A DNA stretch of 64,000 bases, from assembly GCF_023337795.1 (NCBI RefSeq), contig NZ_JALIRS010000013.1, positions 1 to 64,000 on the forward strand, given 5' to 3'. Both the position numbers and the translations under genes were made by a program. Shown piece by piece: positions 45,011 through 53,872 of this stretch. Numbering within the stretch: the stretch's first letter is position 1; the number at the start of each line of letters is the position of its first letter. The DNA comes from Lysinibacillus sp. BPa_S21. GTDB lineage: Bacteria; Bacillota; Bacilli; Bacillales_A; Planococcaceae. Under the pieces are notes generated by a model. The model had not been told where the DNA came from. It saw nothing but the letters and a program-made list of their open reading frames with translations, and made no database searches.

Positions 45011-45670
45011 ATGAAAAAGTATAGCGTAGTGTTATTTGATTTAGACGGTACAATATCTGATCCTAAAATAGGGATAACAAAATCTGTTCAATATGCTTTA
45101 GGAAAAATGGGTATAGTTGAAGAAGACCTTGATCAGCTTGAAACGTTTATTGGGCCTCCGCTGCAAGTATCATTTCGAGAAATATATGGATTGGATGATG
45201 TTCAAATTGAGCAAGCAATTGCTTATTACCGTGAACGTTTTATCCAAACTGGCATGTATGAGAATAAATTGTATCAAAATATATCATCTTTATTAGAATA
45301 TTTACAGAAGGATGGTTATCAGTTAGCAATAGCCACATCTAAGCCAACAGTATTTGCAGAACAAATTATACAATATTTTAACCTTGAACATTTTTTTGAC
45401 CTTGTCGCGGGCAGCAATTTGGATGGTACACGTTCAGCTAAAGGTGAAGTTATCGCATATGTACGCGAACATTTTAATGTAGTGAATATCGATCAATTAA
45501 TTATGATTGGAGATCGTAAATACGATATTGTTGGGGCACATGAAAATCAAATTGATTCTATCGGTGTTACTTATGGCTATGGTTCACTTGAGGAGTTGAC
45601 GGAAGCACAAGCAACATACATAGTGAACAGTGTAAACGAGCTACAAGAATTTTTTACGAAACTGCATTGA
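45011..45670 (+). CDS. HAD-superfamily phosphatase (phosphoglycolate phosphatase-like)
   Basis: A 219-residue HAD hydrolase. Motif I is DLDGT with nucleophile D10 and D12, motif II is in IATSKP, and motif III/IV is IGDRKYDIVGA. The helical cap lies between motifs I and II (subclass IA). The closest general type is Gph/PpaX-like phosphatase. It is probably co-transcribed with the serine hydrolase upstream. A terminator overlaps its stop. Confidence 0.9.
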   Translation: MKKYSVVLFDLDGTISDPKIGITKSVQYALGKMGIVEEDLDQLETFIGPPLQVSFREIYGLDDVQIEQAIAYYRERFIQTGMYENKLYQNISSLLEYLQKDGYQLAIATSKPTVFAEQIIQYFNLEHFFDLVAGSNLDGTRSAKGEVIAYVREHFNVVNIDQLIMIGDRKYDIVGAHENQIDSIGVTYGYGSLEELTEAQATYIVNSVNELQEFFTKLH

Positions 45671-45693
45671 TAGAAATGCAGTTTCGTATTTTT
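45659..45693 (+). terminator. Terminator overlapping the HAD gene stop
   Basis: AAACTGCATT pairs with AATGCAGTTT, followed by cgta and eight T's. Confidence 0.8.
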
Positions 45694-45705
45694 TTTAGAA
45701 AACAG

Positions 45706-45870
45706 ACTAATCGCTGATACCCCGGGTAGAAACGCTGATAAAAGCATGGAAATCGCTGATACCCCGGGTAGAAACGCTGATAAAAGCATGGAAATCGCTG
45801 ATAAACCAAGCAGAAACGCTGATAAAAGTGTAAAAAACGCTGATAAACCCAGCTAAATCGCTGATAAACC
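45706..45870. repeat. 21-bp tandem repeat array with a cgctgata core
   Basis: About eight units of 21 bp carry cgctgataaa plus a variable segment and gaaa/taaa. The unit pair at 45713-45753 is repeated almost exactly at 45755-45795. The core differs from the gacgga arrays elsewhere, but the period is the same. It lies between two convergent genes. Confidence 0.88.
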
Positions 45871-45887
45871 AAACGACCCAAGAAAAA

Positions 45888-46520
45888 CTACTTCGCTAGA
45901 CCATTTTGAAAAGCGTAAACAACTGCTTGTGTGCGATCTTGAACATCGAGCTTCGATAGAATATTACTGACATGTGTTTTTACCGTTTTTAAGGCGATGA
46001 ATAAATCGTCAGCGATTTCCTGATTTGCTTTGCCTTTAGCCATTAGCAATAATACTTCCATTTCACGTTCGGTAAGCTGCTCATACAGTGGGGTACTATT
46101 GCCGTGGCGCATGCGATGCATCATTTTTGATGTTACTTCTGGCTCTAAAACGGTTTCGCCACCCATTGTTTTACGAATGGCATCGGCGATTTGCTTCGCA
46201 TTGGATGTTTTTAAAATATAGCTGACTGCACCAGCCTCTAATGCAGGATAGACTTTGTCATCATCTAAAAAACTTGTTACCATCATAATTTTTGCTTCTG
46301 GCCATGCAGCTAAAATTTCTGCTGTCGCCTCGGCTCCTGTCATAACTGGCATCACATTGTCCATTAAAATAATGTCTGGACGCAGGGTAAGAGCACGTTC
46401 CACAGCCTCTTTGCCATTTTCGGCTTCTCCTACAACGGTGATATCTGGTTGTGCAGATAAATAGGCGGAAACACCAATCCGCACCATTTCGTGGTCATCC
46501 ACTATTAACACTTGAATCAT
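45888..46520 (-). CDS. liaR: Envelope-stress response regulator LiaR/VraR type
   Basis: A 210-residue NarL-family regulator. The receiver has D54 (ILMDNVMP) and acidic D8/D9. The C-terminal LuxR-type helix-turn-helix is [43 protein letters not shown]. It is encoded last in liaF-liaS-liaR and overlaps liaS by 26 bp. It is phosphorylated by LiaS when lipid II-binding antibiotics or other wall stress act. Likely target: the liaI promoter at 50595-50629. Confidence 0.92.
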   Translation of the reverse strand: MIQVLIVDDHEMVRIGVSAYLSAQPDITVVGEAENGKEAVERALTLRPDIILMDNVMPVMTGAEATAEILAAWPEAKIMMVTSFLDDDKVYPALEAGAVSYILKTSNAKQIADAIRKTMGGETVLEPEVTSKMMHRMRHGNSTPLYEQLTEREMEVLLLMAKGKANQEIADDLFIALKTVKTHVSNILSKLDVQDRTQAVVYAFQNGLAK

Positions 46521-47532
46521 TCACTTCAACCTCCTTATGTAGAGGGATTTTAACCTCTACAATTGTACCTTCTCCAGGCACTGATACAATTTTGTACATA
46601 CAGCCAATTTCTACAGCGCGTTCAGCAATGTTTTGAAGTCCATAAGAAGTGGATTTATCAGCTTCGACATCAAAGCCGAGGCCATTGTCCTGAATACGTA
46701 AAATGGCTAAATCATCACGTGCAACAAGCAGTAATTCAACTTCGCTGGCTTTTGCATGACGTAGCGTATTCGATAATGCTTCCTGTGCAATACGGAATAA
46801 ATGATCTTCCTCCGCTTTGGATAAAGCCATTTCTTCAAGCTCATATTCAATATGAAAAAATACTTTTTGCTGCAGTTCAATAATGAGCTCCTCAAGTCCT
46901 TGTGCGAGGGTTTTATTGTGCAGAGCTACTGGACGTAAATGTAATAATAATGCGCGCATTTCAAGCTGTGCCTGTTGGACAATTTTTTCGACCTGCTTTA
47001 GGCTTGTAGCATTTTCATCAGTTTCGGTTAATGCGGAAAGCAACATCGAAGCTGCGAATAGTTGCTGTGATACAGAATCATGGAGCTCACGAGCAAGGCG
47101 TTGACGTTCAGCAACAATGCGCTCTTGAATAATTTTATCATTAGCTTCTGCACGTTCATTGGATAAACGCTGTAAGCTTTTTCGTTGCGTATCAATTAAC
47201 TCACTTGTTTGAACTAAAGCCTTTTTCAAAGGTTTAGGTAAAGGTTGTTTTTTAGGTATTACAAAATCAGGTTCAACTAACTGTTTCACGATGTGAGTTG
47301 CCTGAGCCTCTCTTGCACGGGCAGTCATACTAATCCAGCTGGCAATTAGTAAACTAAGCGCAAAAAGAATGACGACAATAAAACCGCCAAGTGGGATATT
47401 ATGATAATTCTGCTGCCATAATGGCTCCCATGTTTTTTCGTTAGGCTCACCCCAAACAGCGACAAGAAGACCGAATGCTGCACTCATCAAAATAAAAAGT
47501 AGCGTCAATATTCTTGAGATAAAGGCAATCAT
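46495..47532 (-). CDS. liaS: Envelope-stress sensor kinase LiaS/VraS type
   Basis: A 345-residue kinase. Two spans (about 6-27 and 48-70) enclose a very short extracellular loop, the hallmark of intramembrane-sensing kinases. HisKA_3 has H151 in [17 protein letters not shown], and the ATPase has [13 protein letters not shown] and DNGLGFD. It overlaps liaF by 4 bp and liaR by 26 bp, forming one translational unit. Confidence 0.93.
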   Translation of the reverse strand: MIAFISRILTLLFILMSAAFGLLVAVWGEPNEKTWEPLWQQNYHNIPLGGFIVVILFALSLLIASWISMTARAREAQATHIVKQLVEPDFVIPKKQPLPKPLKKALVQTSELIDTQRKSLQRLSNERAEANDKIIQERIVAERQRLARELHDSVSQQLFAASMLLSALTETDENATSLKQVEKIVQQAQLEMRALLLHLRPVALHNKTLAQGLEELIIELQQKVFFHIEYELEEMALSKAEEDHLFRIAQEALSNTLRHAKASEVELLLVARDDLAILRIQDNGLGFDVEADKSTSYGLQNIAERAVEIGCMYKIVSVPGEGTIVEVKIPLHKEVEVNDSSVNSG

Positions 47533-48221
47533 TTACGTAGCACCTCCAAGTCCCCAAGCCATGTTGCAACATGTATCACGAGTGTTCGCTTTGCATCCTC
47601 AGGATTTCCATCTGAGAAACTTACACTTTCATTGAGTAAGCGTTGTGGTCCAACATGTATACATGTTAATTCACCAAACAATGTCGTGTAGTGTAAGCGG
47701 AAGGGTATTTCATATGGGATATAAATTTGTACTTTACCAATCCCTTGTCGAATAGTAATGAGACTTGTGCCAGCAGGTAAAATTGTTTGAGTTGTATCGA
47801 TCGTAATGTCACCTGCTAATCGCTGAATTTGAACATCATGCCATTTATAGGCTTCTAAAGGTGCAGGTATGGTACCGAATAATTCGTTTTTCGTAGCAGG
47901 TAGCTTTTCGAAAAGCTCCGAGCCAACCACTTTGGCTTCGTTTTCTCTTTGCAGGTATTGATAGAGCATATACAAGAGAATAACGACGATAAATAAACGT
48001 AAACTCCACATCGTAAAGAGTGCAATCGCGATAAAGAAAATTCCTGTCCATTTAAAGAAACGATTTTTTTTCGAGAAACTTAAATAAAGAAGCCCTACCC
48101 CAATCAATAGACAAAAGGCGCCACCGTTATTAAAAATTGTAAGCTCCATAAAAACGAGTAAAAAGAAGCATAGTACCCAAAATGTGAGCTTATTAGTTGT
48201 GAAATTTTGCAAGAGGGTCAC
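47529..48221 (-). CDS. liaF: LiaF-type inhibitor of the LiaRS system
   Basis: A 230-residue protein. The N-terminal half has about four spans, and the C-terminal half is the soluble beta-rich LiaF-like domain (GDITIDTTQTILPAGTSLITIRQGIGKVQIYIPYEIPFRLHYTTLFGELT). LiaF keeps LiaS inactive without stress. The frame opens at GTG 48221 directly after AAGAAGG. A TTG three codons later has better spacing. A perfect 7-bp inverted repeat lies just upstream. Confidence 0.9.
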   Translation of the reverse strand: MTLLQNFTTNKLTFWVLCFFLLVFMELTIFNNGGAFCLLIGVGLLYLSFSKKNRFFKWTGIFFIAIALFTMWSLRLFIVVILLYMLYQYLQRENEAKVVGSELFEKLPATKNELFGTIPAPLEAYKWHDVQIQRLAGDITIDTTQTILPAGTSLITIRQGIGKVQIYIPYEIPFRLHYTTLFGELTCIHVGPQRLLNESVSFSDGNPEDAKRTLVIHVATWLGDLEVLRK

Positions 48222-48242
48222 CCTTCTTTCTACAAATTGATG

Positions 48243-48261
48243 AGAGAAGACGAACTTCTCT
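48243..48261. promoter_or_regulatory. Inverted repeat upstream of liaF
   Basis: AGAGAAG-ACGAA-CTTCTCT is perfect and ends about 22 bp before the liaF start. It could be an operator or an RNA hairpin. No T run follows. Confidence 0.45.
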
Positions 48262-48314
48262 ATAAATACGATATTTCATTTAAAAGTGTTTAAAATTATT
48301 ATCTCCACCATAAC

Positions 48315-48351
48315 TTAGGGTGGGGTGATGTCCGTTCCAGCTGGGCGCTTT
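48315..48351 (-). repeat. Dispersed palindromic element, isolated right end (copy J)
   Basis: On the minus strand it reads aaagcgcccagctggaacgg followed by acatcacccca, matching right ends of full copies. It forms the last 11-12 codons of the hydrolase gene. No left arm is present. Confidence 0.75.
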
Positions 48352-49469
48352 GGTTCAAGCATTTTTTTGAATGTATCATTCATCAATGCTGCATCAAGTG
48401 TATTTGGATAATGAGCAGAGTGCTCTAAAGTGATAAATTCCTTACCATTCGGCGCATCTAAGAGCTCAAAGTATTGCTTTGCTAATTCATAATTCGTCTG
48501 TTTATCATACTTACCTTGTATAAAATAAACGGGTATATCTATACTTTTTACAGAATCAAAAAAATTAGTAAGGATAATTTCTTTTTTTAGTTCTTGGCTA
48601 TCTATAAGGCTAAATTGTGGGCCTGAAATAAATGCTTTATACAGATCCTGTAAAGAGTAATCAGGGGAAGTAAATGCCCCTTTTATCAAGTCAAAGAGAT
48701 TCACTTTTTTGATCGTATCATCAAAATAATTCATACCTTTATAGTGATTGATTAGATCGCTAAATTGATCCTCATCTTTTGCTAAATAAGGACCTTCTCC
48801 TATATCGTCTAAAATTCGAAGAGTCTTTTTATCTCCATTAGATAGAGCTTCACTATATAACCAATTGTAGCCAAGTTCTTGGCCTTTACTAATATTAGTT
48901 ACTTGAGAAATCCCTAAATAGGCATGAAACTTCTCAGGATAATTGGATACTAATTGAGTGCCAACTATAGTACCGAAAGACTGACCTATGACAAATATTT
49001 TTTCCTGTTGATAATTTTCTTTAATATAATCAACTATTATATTAGCATCTTCTGTAAATTGAGAAAGGGTCAGTGTATTATTCGTTAATTTCTTGTTAAA
49101 ACTTTTTCCGGAACCTCTTTGATCATAATAAACTGCTACGCAATTCTCGGTTATTTCGGGATACAATGTTCGAGCACTCACACCATAGGGGAATGGTGAC
49201 CCCGGACCGCCATGTAAGAATAAACAAAATGGTTTCTCCTTATCTTTTCCTTCCACTAATATATATTGTTTATCTCCATTTACATCGAGTTCCTTTAACT
49301 CACTAATACCACCATTTTCGATAATTTCAGCACTTTTTTGTTTAATTTGTTGTTGGACAATGAAGCGATAACCTAATAACATGACTATAAGTACTATAAG
49401 AATAAAAAAAGCAAAAAGAAATATTTTAATCATAGGACTAAACCACTTTCTTTTTAATAGTAAATTCAT
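48315..49469 (-). CDS. Membrane-anchored alpha/beta hydrolase (proline iminopeptidase-like)
   Basis: A 384-residue protein from ATG 49469 (AAGGA upstream). One N-terminal span (about 14-36) puts the catalytic domain outside the cell. The oxyanion/entry motif HGGPGSP and nucleophile elbow GQSFGT match the S33 family. DQRGSGKS is another S33 block, and the His is in LEHSAHYP. It sits between liaH and liaF, an uncommon place. Its last residues KRPAGTDITPP come from the dispersed repeat end, so the native C-terminus was altered. Substrate unknown. Confidence 0.82.
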   Translation of the reverse strand: MNLLLKRKWFSPMIKIFLFAFFILIVLIVMLLGYRFIVQQQIKQKSAEIIENGGISELKELDVNGDKQYILVEGKDKEKPFCLFLHGGPGSPFPYGVSARTLYPEITENCVAVYYDQRGSGKSFNKKLTNNTLTLSQFTEDANIIVDYIKENYQQEKIFVIGQSFGTIVGTQLVSNYPEKFHAYLGISQVTNISKGQELGYNWLYSEALSNGDKKTLRILDDIGEGPYLAKDEDQFSDLINHYKGMNYFDDTIKKVNLFDLIKGAFTSPDYSLQDLYKAFISGPQFSLIDSQELKKEIILTNFFDSVKSIDIPVYFIQGKYDKQTNYELAKQYFELLDAPNGKEFITLEHSAHYPNTLDAALMNDTFKKMLEPKRPAGTDITPP

Positions 49470-49529
49470 TTTACCATATCCTTCATCTCCTACCTTCAAA
49501 AAGGGGAGGGAGCTTTTTTCTTCAAAGAA

Positions 49530-49560
49530 ATGGGATGCTTCAATAATTGAGGCATCCCTT
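49530..49560 (-). terminator. Terminator after liaH
   Basis: GGGATGCCTCAAT and ATTGAAGCATCCC (minus strand) pair with one mismatch over a single-base loop region and run into attt. The T tail is weak. Confidence 0.65.
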
Positions 49561-49565
49561 ATTTC

Positions 49566-50204
49566 TTATTTGTTTTCAATTAGTAGTGGTGCGCTATCTT
49601 CTACGGATTTCTTTTCTAGTTGTGCAAGACGAGACTCGAAAGATGTTACTTCATGATCTTTGTCGATTTGGTAAGCAAGCTTATCGATATAGGATTCTAA
49701 ATCTTCAAAGTTGGTTTTGTTGTTTTTTGCAATCATTCCGTCCATTTGATGGTGAGCGCGTGTGACATTTTCTTTGCCCATCAGCTGTAATTGGCGCACT
49801 TTCATGTCTTTAATTTTGTGTTTCATTGTTTCAAATTTGCGTTCAAGCTCGAAGTATTCACGTGTACTTGCCTCGATACTAGCTTGCAATGTATTGTTAC
49901 GTGCTGTGTAAGCAGCAACTTCATCAGTAGCAAAATCGATTAAATCTTGCTCGCCGCTAGCAGTTGCTAATGTTAATTGAGACTCACGTTTTGCTAGTAA
50001 TTCCGCATTTTGTTTGAATTCCTGCTCTAGTTTTTCTTTTAACTGACCTTGACGCTCTAATAATTTACCAGTTTGCTCTGTTTGTTTTTCTGCTTCACGA
50101 ATGTATTGGTTTAACATCGCAATTGGATTTTTTTGTTCCTTCTTATCAAATAAATGATGTAAATCTGCCTCTATTGTATATCTAAAACGTTGAAATAAAT
50201 TCAT
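49566..50204 (-). CDS. liaH: PspA/IM30-family protein, LiaH-like
   Basis: A 212-residue, nearly all-helical coiled-coil protein (FQRFRYTIEADLHHLFDKKEQKNPIAMLNQYIREAEKQ at the start). This is the usual PspA/LiaH layout. Such proteins oligomerise on the inner membrane face and protect it under envelope stress. It starts 15 bp after the LiaI-like gene and forms an effector pair with it. Confidence 0.92.
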   Translation of the reverse strand: MNLFQRFRYTIEADLHHLFDKKEQKNPIAMLNQYIREAEKQTEQTGKLLERQGQLKEKLEQEFKQNAELLAKRESQLTLATASGEQDLIDFATDEVAAYTARNNTLQASIEASTREYFELERKFETMKHKIKDMKVRQLQLMGKENVTRAHHQMDGMIAKNNKTNFEDLESYIDKLAYQIDKDHEVTSFESRLAQLEKKSVEDSAPLLIENK

Positions 50205-50219
50205 GAAAATTCGCTCCTT

Positions 50220-50573
50220 TTATTTTGTTAAGTTAGACCATTCTTTTTCAAAGTTTGTAAATGGATCTTCTTCTTTAGCTTCAATTGTTGGAATTTTTAC
50301 ATCTTCGTTGTTCCATTTTTTGTAGATCACATAGATGACAGCGATTGCTGCTAATCCTATCATTGCAGGGATATTAGAGATTGCTGATAGAACACCGATT
50401 AGACCTACTGTGAACCATATGATTTTGCCGAATGTCGATTTACTTGCAGAGTAGAAGTGCATACCGAGTGCTACAAACAATCCTGAAAATAGTAGACCTG
50501 CAAGCGGTCCAGTTAAAGCGAGTGCAACACATCCTGCGATAAAGCCTCCTATTAGTAGAAAAAATTTTCTCAT
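50220..50573 (-). CDS. Small membrane protein, LiaI-like anchor of LiaH
   Basis: A 117-residue protein with three to four hydrophobic spans in residues 4-84 (GFIAGCVALALTGPLAGLLF..., IIWFTVGLIGVLS, MIGLAAIAVIYVIY). An acidic/Lys-rich tail ends PFTNFEKEWSNLTK. In B. subtilis LiaI recruits LiaH to the membrane. Sequence similarity is only general, so the role is inferred from position just before liaH. Confidence 0.7.
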   Translation of the reverse strand: MRKFFLLIGGFIAGCVALALTGPLAGLLFSGLFVALGMHFYSASKSTFGKIIWFTVGLIGVLSAISNIPAMIGLAAIAVIYVIYKKWNNEDVKIPTIEAKEEDPFTNFEKEWSNLTK

Positions 50574-50594
50574 ATGTTTTAGCTCCTTTCGTTT

Positions 50595-50629
50595 GTACTT
50601 TTATAGTACCTGTTAGCGAGCTTTGCTAA
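50595..50629 (-). promoter_or_regulatory. Candidate LiaR-dependent promoter of liaIH
   Basis: On the minus strand TTAGC-N7-GCTAA (50613-50629) covers the expected -35 region, and a TATAAA -10 lies at 50600-50605 inside a second inverted repeat GTACT-N5-AGTAC (50595-50609). The lack of a good -35 suggests an activated promoter. That LiaR is the activator is an inference. Confidence 0.5.
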
Positions 50630-50857
50630 AACGGACTGGAAATTGATTTTGCTCTAGGTCTTGAGGCTGAGAATATTCTAGGTACTTTTGCAGAAGCTTA
50701 AATTTGTAAAAAATAGATAGCTCAAAAAGTATTTGTAAGATCCGAAAGTAGAAAGTTTTCGACAAAAATAGAAGATGAAAGCCTCCTTCGTTTGACAAAT
50801 TAAAGAGTTTGGATGAGCTATACTTATGAAAAAGAAATGAGCGAAGGAGGATTTCTA

Positions 50858-51283
50858 GTGAGAACCTATTCCATATATAAAATAAAAGAAGAGCATTTAA
50901 CGTTTATTTTCGGCAGAGAGCGTAAGTTATTAGAGATGATGCAAGGCTGTGAAGACGCAAACGAGAAATCCTTAAAAGAGCTTGCATATATATGTGAAAC
51001 CGTTCGCTTCGAGGAGATCGCTACGATGCTAGAGGCGCAACTAGATTCCAAATATGCACATTTAGAGAGAGCTCGTAATGCTTTATTTTTAGAACATCCT
51101 ATAAAAGGAAAAATGGCTATATATTTAGTGGAACGTAAAATTTGTGTTTATTGTGAGGGTTCACGGATGCTTGATTTGGATCTATTCCAAATGCTTGCGA
51201 AGATGAGCGAGCGCTTTATTGCGTTTAATAAACAAGATAATGAGTGTGGGTGGCTAAAGCCAATGAAATATACAATGCATTAG
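50858..51283 (+). CDS. sirA: Sporulation inhibitor of replication SirA
   Basis: A 141-residue protein from GTG 50858, 7 nt after AAGGAGG. The frame runs 15 codons further upstream without a site. The start MRTYSIYKIKEEHLTFIFGRERKLLEMM and the end NECGWLKPMK resemble B. subtilis SirA (YneE), which binds DnaA domain I and blocks re-initiation when sporulation begins. It lies next to yneF, as in B. subtilis. No clear Spo0A box was identified upstream. Confidence 0.85.
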   Translation: MRTYSIYKIKEEHLTFIFGRERKLLEMMQGCEDANEKSLKELAYICETVRFEEIATMLEAQLDSKYAHLERARNALFLEHPIKGKMAIYLVERKICVYCEGSRMLDLDLFQMLAKMSERFIAFNKQDNECGWLKPMKYTMH

Positions 51284-51384
51284 GAAAATTCACTACAATA
51301 TATAGTAACACGCTACTATTTTGTGTATAATGGAGCGTGGAGAGTTTTTTCTCGGTATATATTGTAGTGGAGGAGGTTGGTTGT

Positions 51385-51603
51385 ATGCCTACATGGGGCT
51401 GGATTATTATCGTAATTATCGCATTAGCAGCGGGCGCGGCACTTGGTTTCTATTTAGCTCGTCAAGCTATGATGAAATATTTAAAAGAAAACCCACCAAT
51501 TAACGAACAAATGATTCGTATGATGATGGCGCAAATGGGTCGTACGCCGTCTGAAAAGCAAGTACGTCAAATGATGACACAAATGAATAAATTCCAAAAA
51601 TAA
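51385..51603 (+). CDS. yneF: UPF0154 membrane protein YneF
   Basis: A 72-residue protein. One N-terminal span (WGWIIIVIIALAAGAALGFYLARQAMMKYL) is followed by a conserved cytoplasmic part, NPPINEQMIRMMMAQMGRTPSEKQVRQMMTQM. Start ATG 51385 has GGAGGAGG 8 nt upstream. The longer frame from 51337 is discarded. Function unknown. A terminator follows. Confidence 0.95.
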   Translation: MPTWGWIIIVIIALAAGAALGFYLARQAMMKYLKENPPINEQMIRMMMAQMGRTPSEKQVRQMMTQMNKFQK

Positions 51604-51620
51604 TTGGAATGTTTAAAGAG

Positions 51621-51654
51621 CAACTAGTCCAAGCTTTGACTAGTTGTTTTTTAT
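51621..51654 (+). terminator. Terminator after yneF
   Basis: CAACTAGTC pairs with GACTAGTTG over an 8-nt loop, followed by six T's. Confidence 0.85.
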
Positions 51655-51769
51655 TTACTCATTGTCGGGGGTACTTGATGAAATGAGTGGGACAATTCGC
51701 AAAAATCATACAATTCTATCGGAAAACTCGTTATAATGGAAATATTCTATATAAAAGGAGTTGTGTAAG

Positions 51770-52240
51770 TTGCAGAAAGAAAAAACAAATGTTGAAAGCT
51801 TTGATCTAGATCATACGAAAGTAAAAGCACCATATGTACGTTTAGCGGGTGTGAAAGCAGGAAAAAATGGCGATGAAGTGTACAAATATGATATTCGTTT
51901 TAAACAGCCAAATAAAGAGCATATGGAAATGCCTGCATTACATTCCCTAGAGCATTTATCGGCAGACATTATCCGCAATTACTCCGACCATATTGTTGAT
52001 TTCAGTCCGATGGGATGTCAAACAGGCTTCTATGTATCGCTAATCAATCACAATGATTACGAAGACTTATTAAATATTTTAGAAAAAACATTTACAGATG
52101 TAACAAAGGCCACTGCAGTCCCAGCCTGCAACGAAGTGCAATGTGGCTGGGCAGCTAGCCATAGTTTAGAAGGTGCACAAGCGTTAGCTAAAGAATTTTT
52201 AGCCAAACGTGATGAATGGCATATTGTTTTTGCAGAATAA
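51770..52240 (+). CDS. luxS: S-ribosylhomocysteine lyase LuxS
   Basis: A 156-residue metalloenzyme that splits S-ribosylhomocysteine to homocysteine and DPD, the precursor of autoinducer 2, within the activated methyl cycle. The metal ligands are the HSLEH histidines and the Cys in EVQCGWA. The catalytic Cys is in [10 protein letters not shown]. The start is taken as TTG 51770, 9 nt after AGGAG. The frame also opens at a TTG three codons earlier that abuts the site. It is monocistronic, with TATAAT near 51732 and a terminator at 52248. Confidence 0.97.
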   Translation: MQKEKTNVESFDLDHTKVKAPYVRLAGVKAGKNGDEVYKYDIRFKQPNKEHMEMPALHSLEHLSADIIRNYSDHIVDFSPMGCQTGFYVSLINHNDYEDLLNILEKTFTDVTKATAVPACNEVQCGWAASHSLEGAQALAKEFLAKRDEWHIVFAE

Positions 52241-52247
52241 AAAATAT

Positions 52248-52286
52248 AAACCTTGCGTGCAGCTCATTCAGTGTCGCAAGGTTTTA
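52248..52286 (+). terminator. Terminator after luxS
   Basis: AAACCTTGCG pairs with CGCAAGGTTT over a 17-nt loop, followed by T. Confidence 0.8.
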
Positions 52287-52360
52287 TATTGAGGGTCGTG
52301 CCGCTTAGCTTTCACACAAATACATTGTTGAAGAAATTATAATGACATGTGAGTAAATTG

Positions 52361-52612
52361 GTTGATTGGAGTGGAGACTGGGCGACTCCTTGGGGTTTAG
52401 AGATAGGGGAACGAAGGCTAAGAACATCACATCCTGTGATAACGCCTTCGTGACCAACCTCGTGTTGGTCCGAGACCCTGGAGCGAGCAACGCGAGTGAA
52501 GCGGGAGGGGAACGAAGGCTAAAGGCATCACGTCCTGTGATAACGCCTTCGTGACCAACATCGTGTTGCCCCGACGCCCCCAGGAAAGCGCCCAGTCGGA
52601 ACGGAAATCAAC
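52361..52612 (+). repeat. Dispersed palindromic element, copy H (duplicated hairpin module)
   Basis: GTTGATT (52361-52367) to AATCAAC (52606-52612), with perfect inner arms GACTGGGCG/CGCCCAGTC. The nested hairpin module occurs twice (about 52408-52473 and 52509-52570), separated by gagaccctggagcgagc. This is the largest copy and shows that modules can be duplicated within the arms. It lies between the luxS terminator and yqkD. Confidence 0.88.
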
Positions 52613-52653
52613 CCCTCGCTTTGCAGAAGAACTATATTTTGTTTTCATTTGCC

Positions 52654-53625
52654 CTAAAAATGAAATGGAATGACATTAGACGAAGAAGAATCACGATTAA
52701 TTTTTTGATAAATGAAATTTTCTAAAAAGTCGTGGATTAAATCCTCATATTCAGCCATATTTTCATTAAAAGACTGTGCATGAGCACCTTTATCAAATAG
52801 CTTCAGCTTCTTAGGACCAGTTTTTTTATTGTATAAATCCAGTGACATGGAAGCTGGGATAAATGTGTCAGGAATACTATGGATAAAGAGTACCGGCTTT
52901 TCAATATTTGTTACAGCCTCAGAAGGTGTCACACTTTTAAAGGAATAACCGTCTCGCAAGCGGACAAAGAAATCGGCAAAACGAATTGGAATAATCGAGC
53001 CATATTTAAATTCCGTCTTCGCTATTTGTTTCAGCAGCATTGAAAAATCAGAAAACGCACAATCTGAAATATAGAAATCCGCACCATCCTCTACAGTTCC
53101 TGAATATAGTAACATTGTTGCGGCTCCCATTGATTCACCATGAATACCGAGAATGGCGTTTTCACCAATCATAGCCTTTATAGTTTTGACTACTGCATCA
53201 AGGTCATTTTTTTCATAATGGCCGTAGCTAGTCGTTTTCCCACCGGTCTCCCCATGTCGACGATGGTCAAAAATAACGGAATTATAGCCAAGTCGTTCAA
53301 AAAGTCGAGCATATTTAACGGAGTTGATTTTATTTTCTGTTACTCCGTGGCAAATAATGATGGTATTATTTGTTTCCAATGGCTGAAACATGATGCCACG
53401 AATGGTATAGCCATTTGGAGAGTCAATATTTAGTTCACATTTTAAGTTTTTATTGTACCAAGCTTCATCAAAGCGTTTTGCGGTAGTTTCACGTTCACGA
53501 ACAAATTCAGGATCCTTTTGTTTAATGTACATTAATTTATTGGAAAGCGCGAAGCCGAACAGACCAGTTGCTGCTGCAGCAATCGTCGTCGTTATACCTG
53601 AAAATAATAGCATTTTCTTTTTCAT
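52654..53625 (-). CDS. yqkD: Alpha/beta hydrolase YqkD-like, membrane-anchored
   Basis: A 323-residue protein from ATG 53625 (GTGGAGGTG upstream). An N-terminal hydrophobic segment (LLFSGITTTIAAAATGLFGFALS) anchors it or forms a signal. The catalytic part has the HGVTEN oxyanion region, nucleophile GESMGA, Asp in HSIPDTFIP and His in KGAHAQSF. It lies next to the thiolase and yqkE as part of the yqkD-yqkE-yqkF neighbourhood. Substrate unknown. Confidence 0.85.
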   Translation of the reverse strand: MKKKMLLFSGITTTIAAAATGLFGFALSNKLMYIKQKDPEFVRERETTAKRFDEAWYNKNLKCELNIDSPNGYTIRGIMFQPLETNNTIIICHGVTENKINSVKYARLFERLGYNSVIFDHRRHGETGGKTTSYGHYEKNDLDAVVKTIKAMIGENAILGIHGESMGAATMLLYSGTVEDGADFYISDCAFSDFSMLLKQIAKTEFKYGSIIPIRFADFFVRLRDGYSFKSVTPSEAVTNIEKPVLFIHSIPDTFIPASMSLDLYNKKTGPKKLKLFDKGAHAQSFNENMAEYEDLIHDFLENFIYQKINRDSSSSNVIPFHF

Positions 53626-53872
53626 TATTAACACCTCCACGTCCTGTTTCTTTTGTTGTCTAGGCATACAAGCGAAATGTATGCACTTTTCTTAATTGTA
53701 ATGTTCCCAACTGAGATTGTTTAAAACACGTCAACATTTTACATTATCTTTGGCAAAACTGCGATTATTTCTGCTATCGAAAATCGTCAAAATATTTGTT
53801 AAAATAGATATATCTGCTAGTAGCATATGCATGCAGTGTTCATTTTTGAACGGGGAAAAGGGGAGAAAGTTT

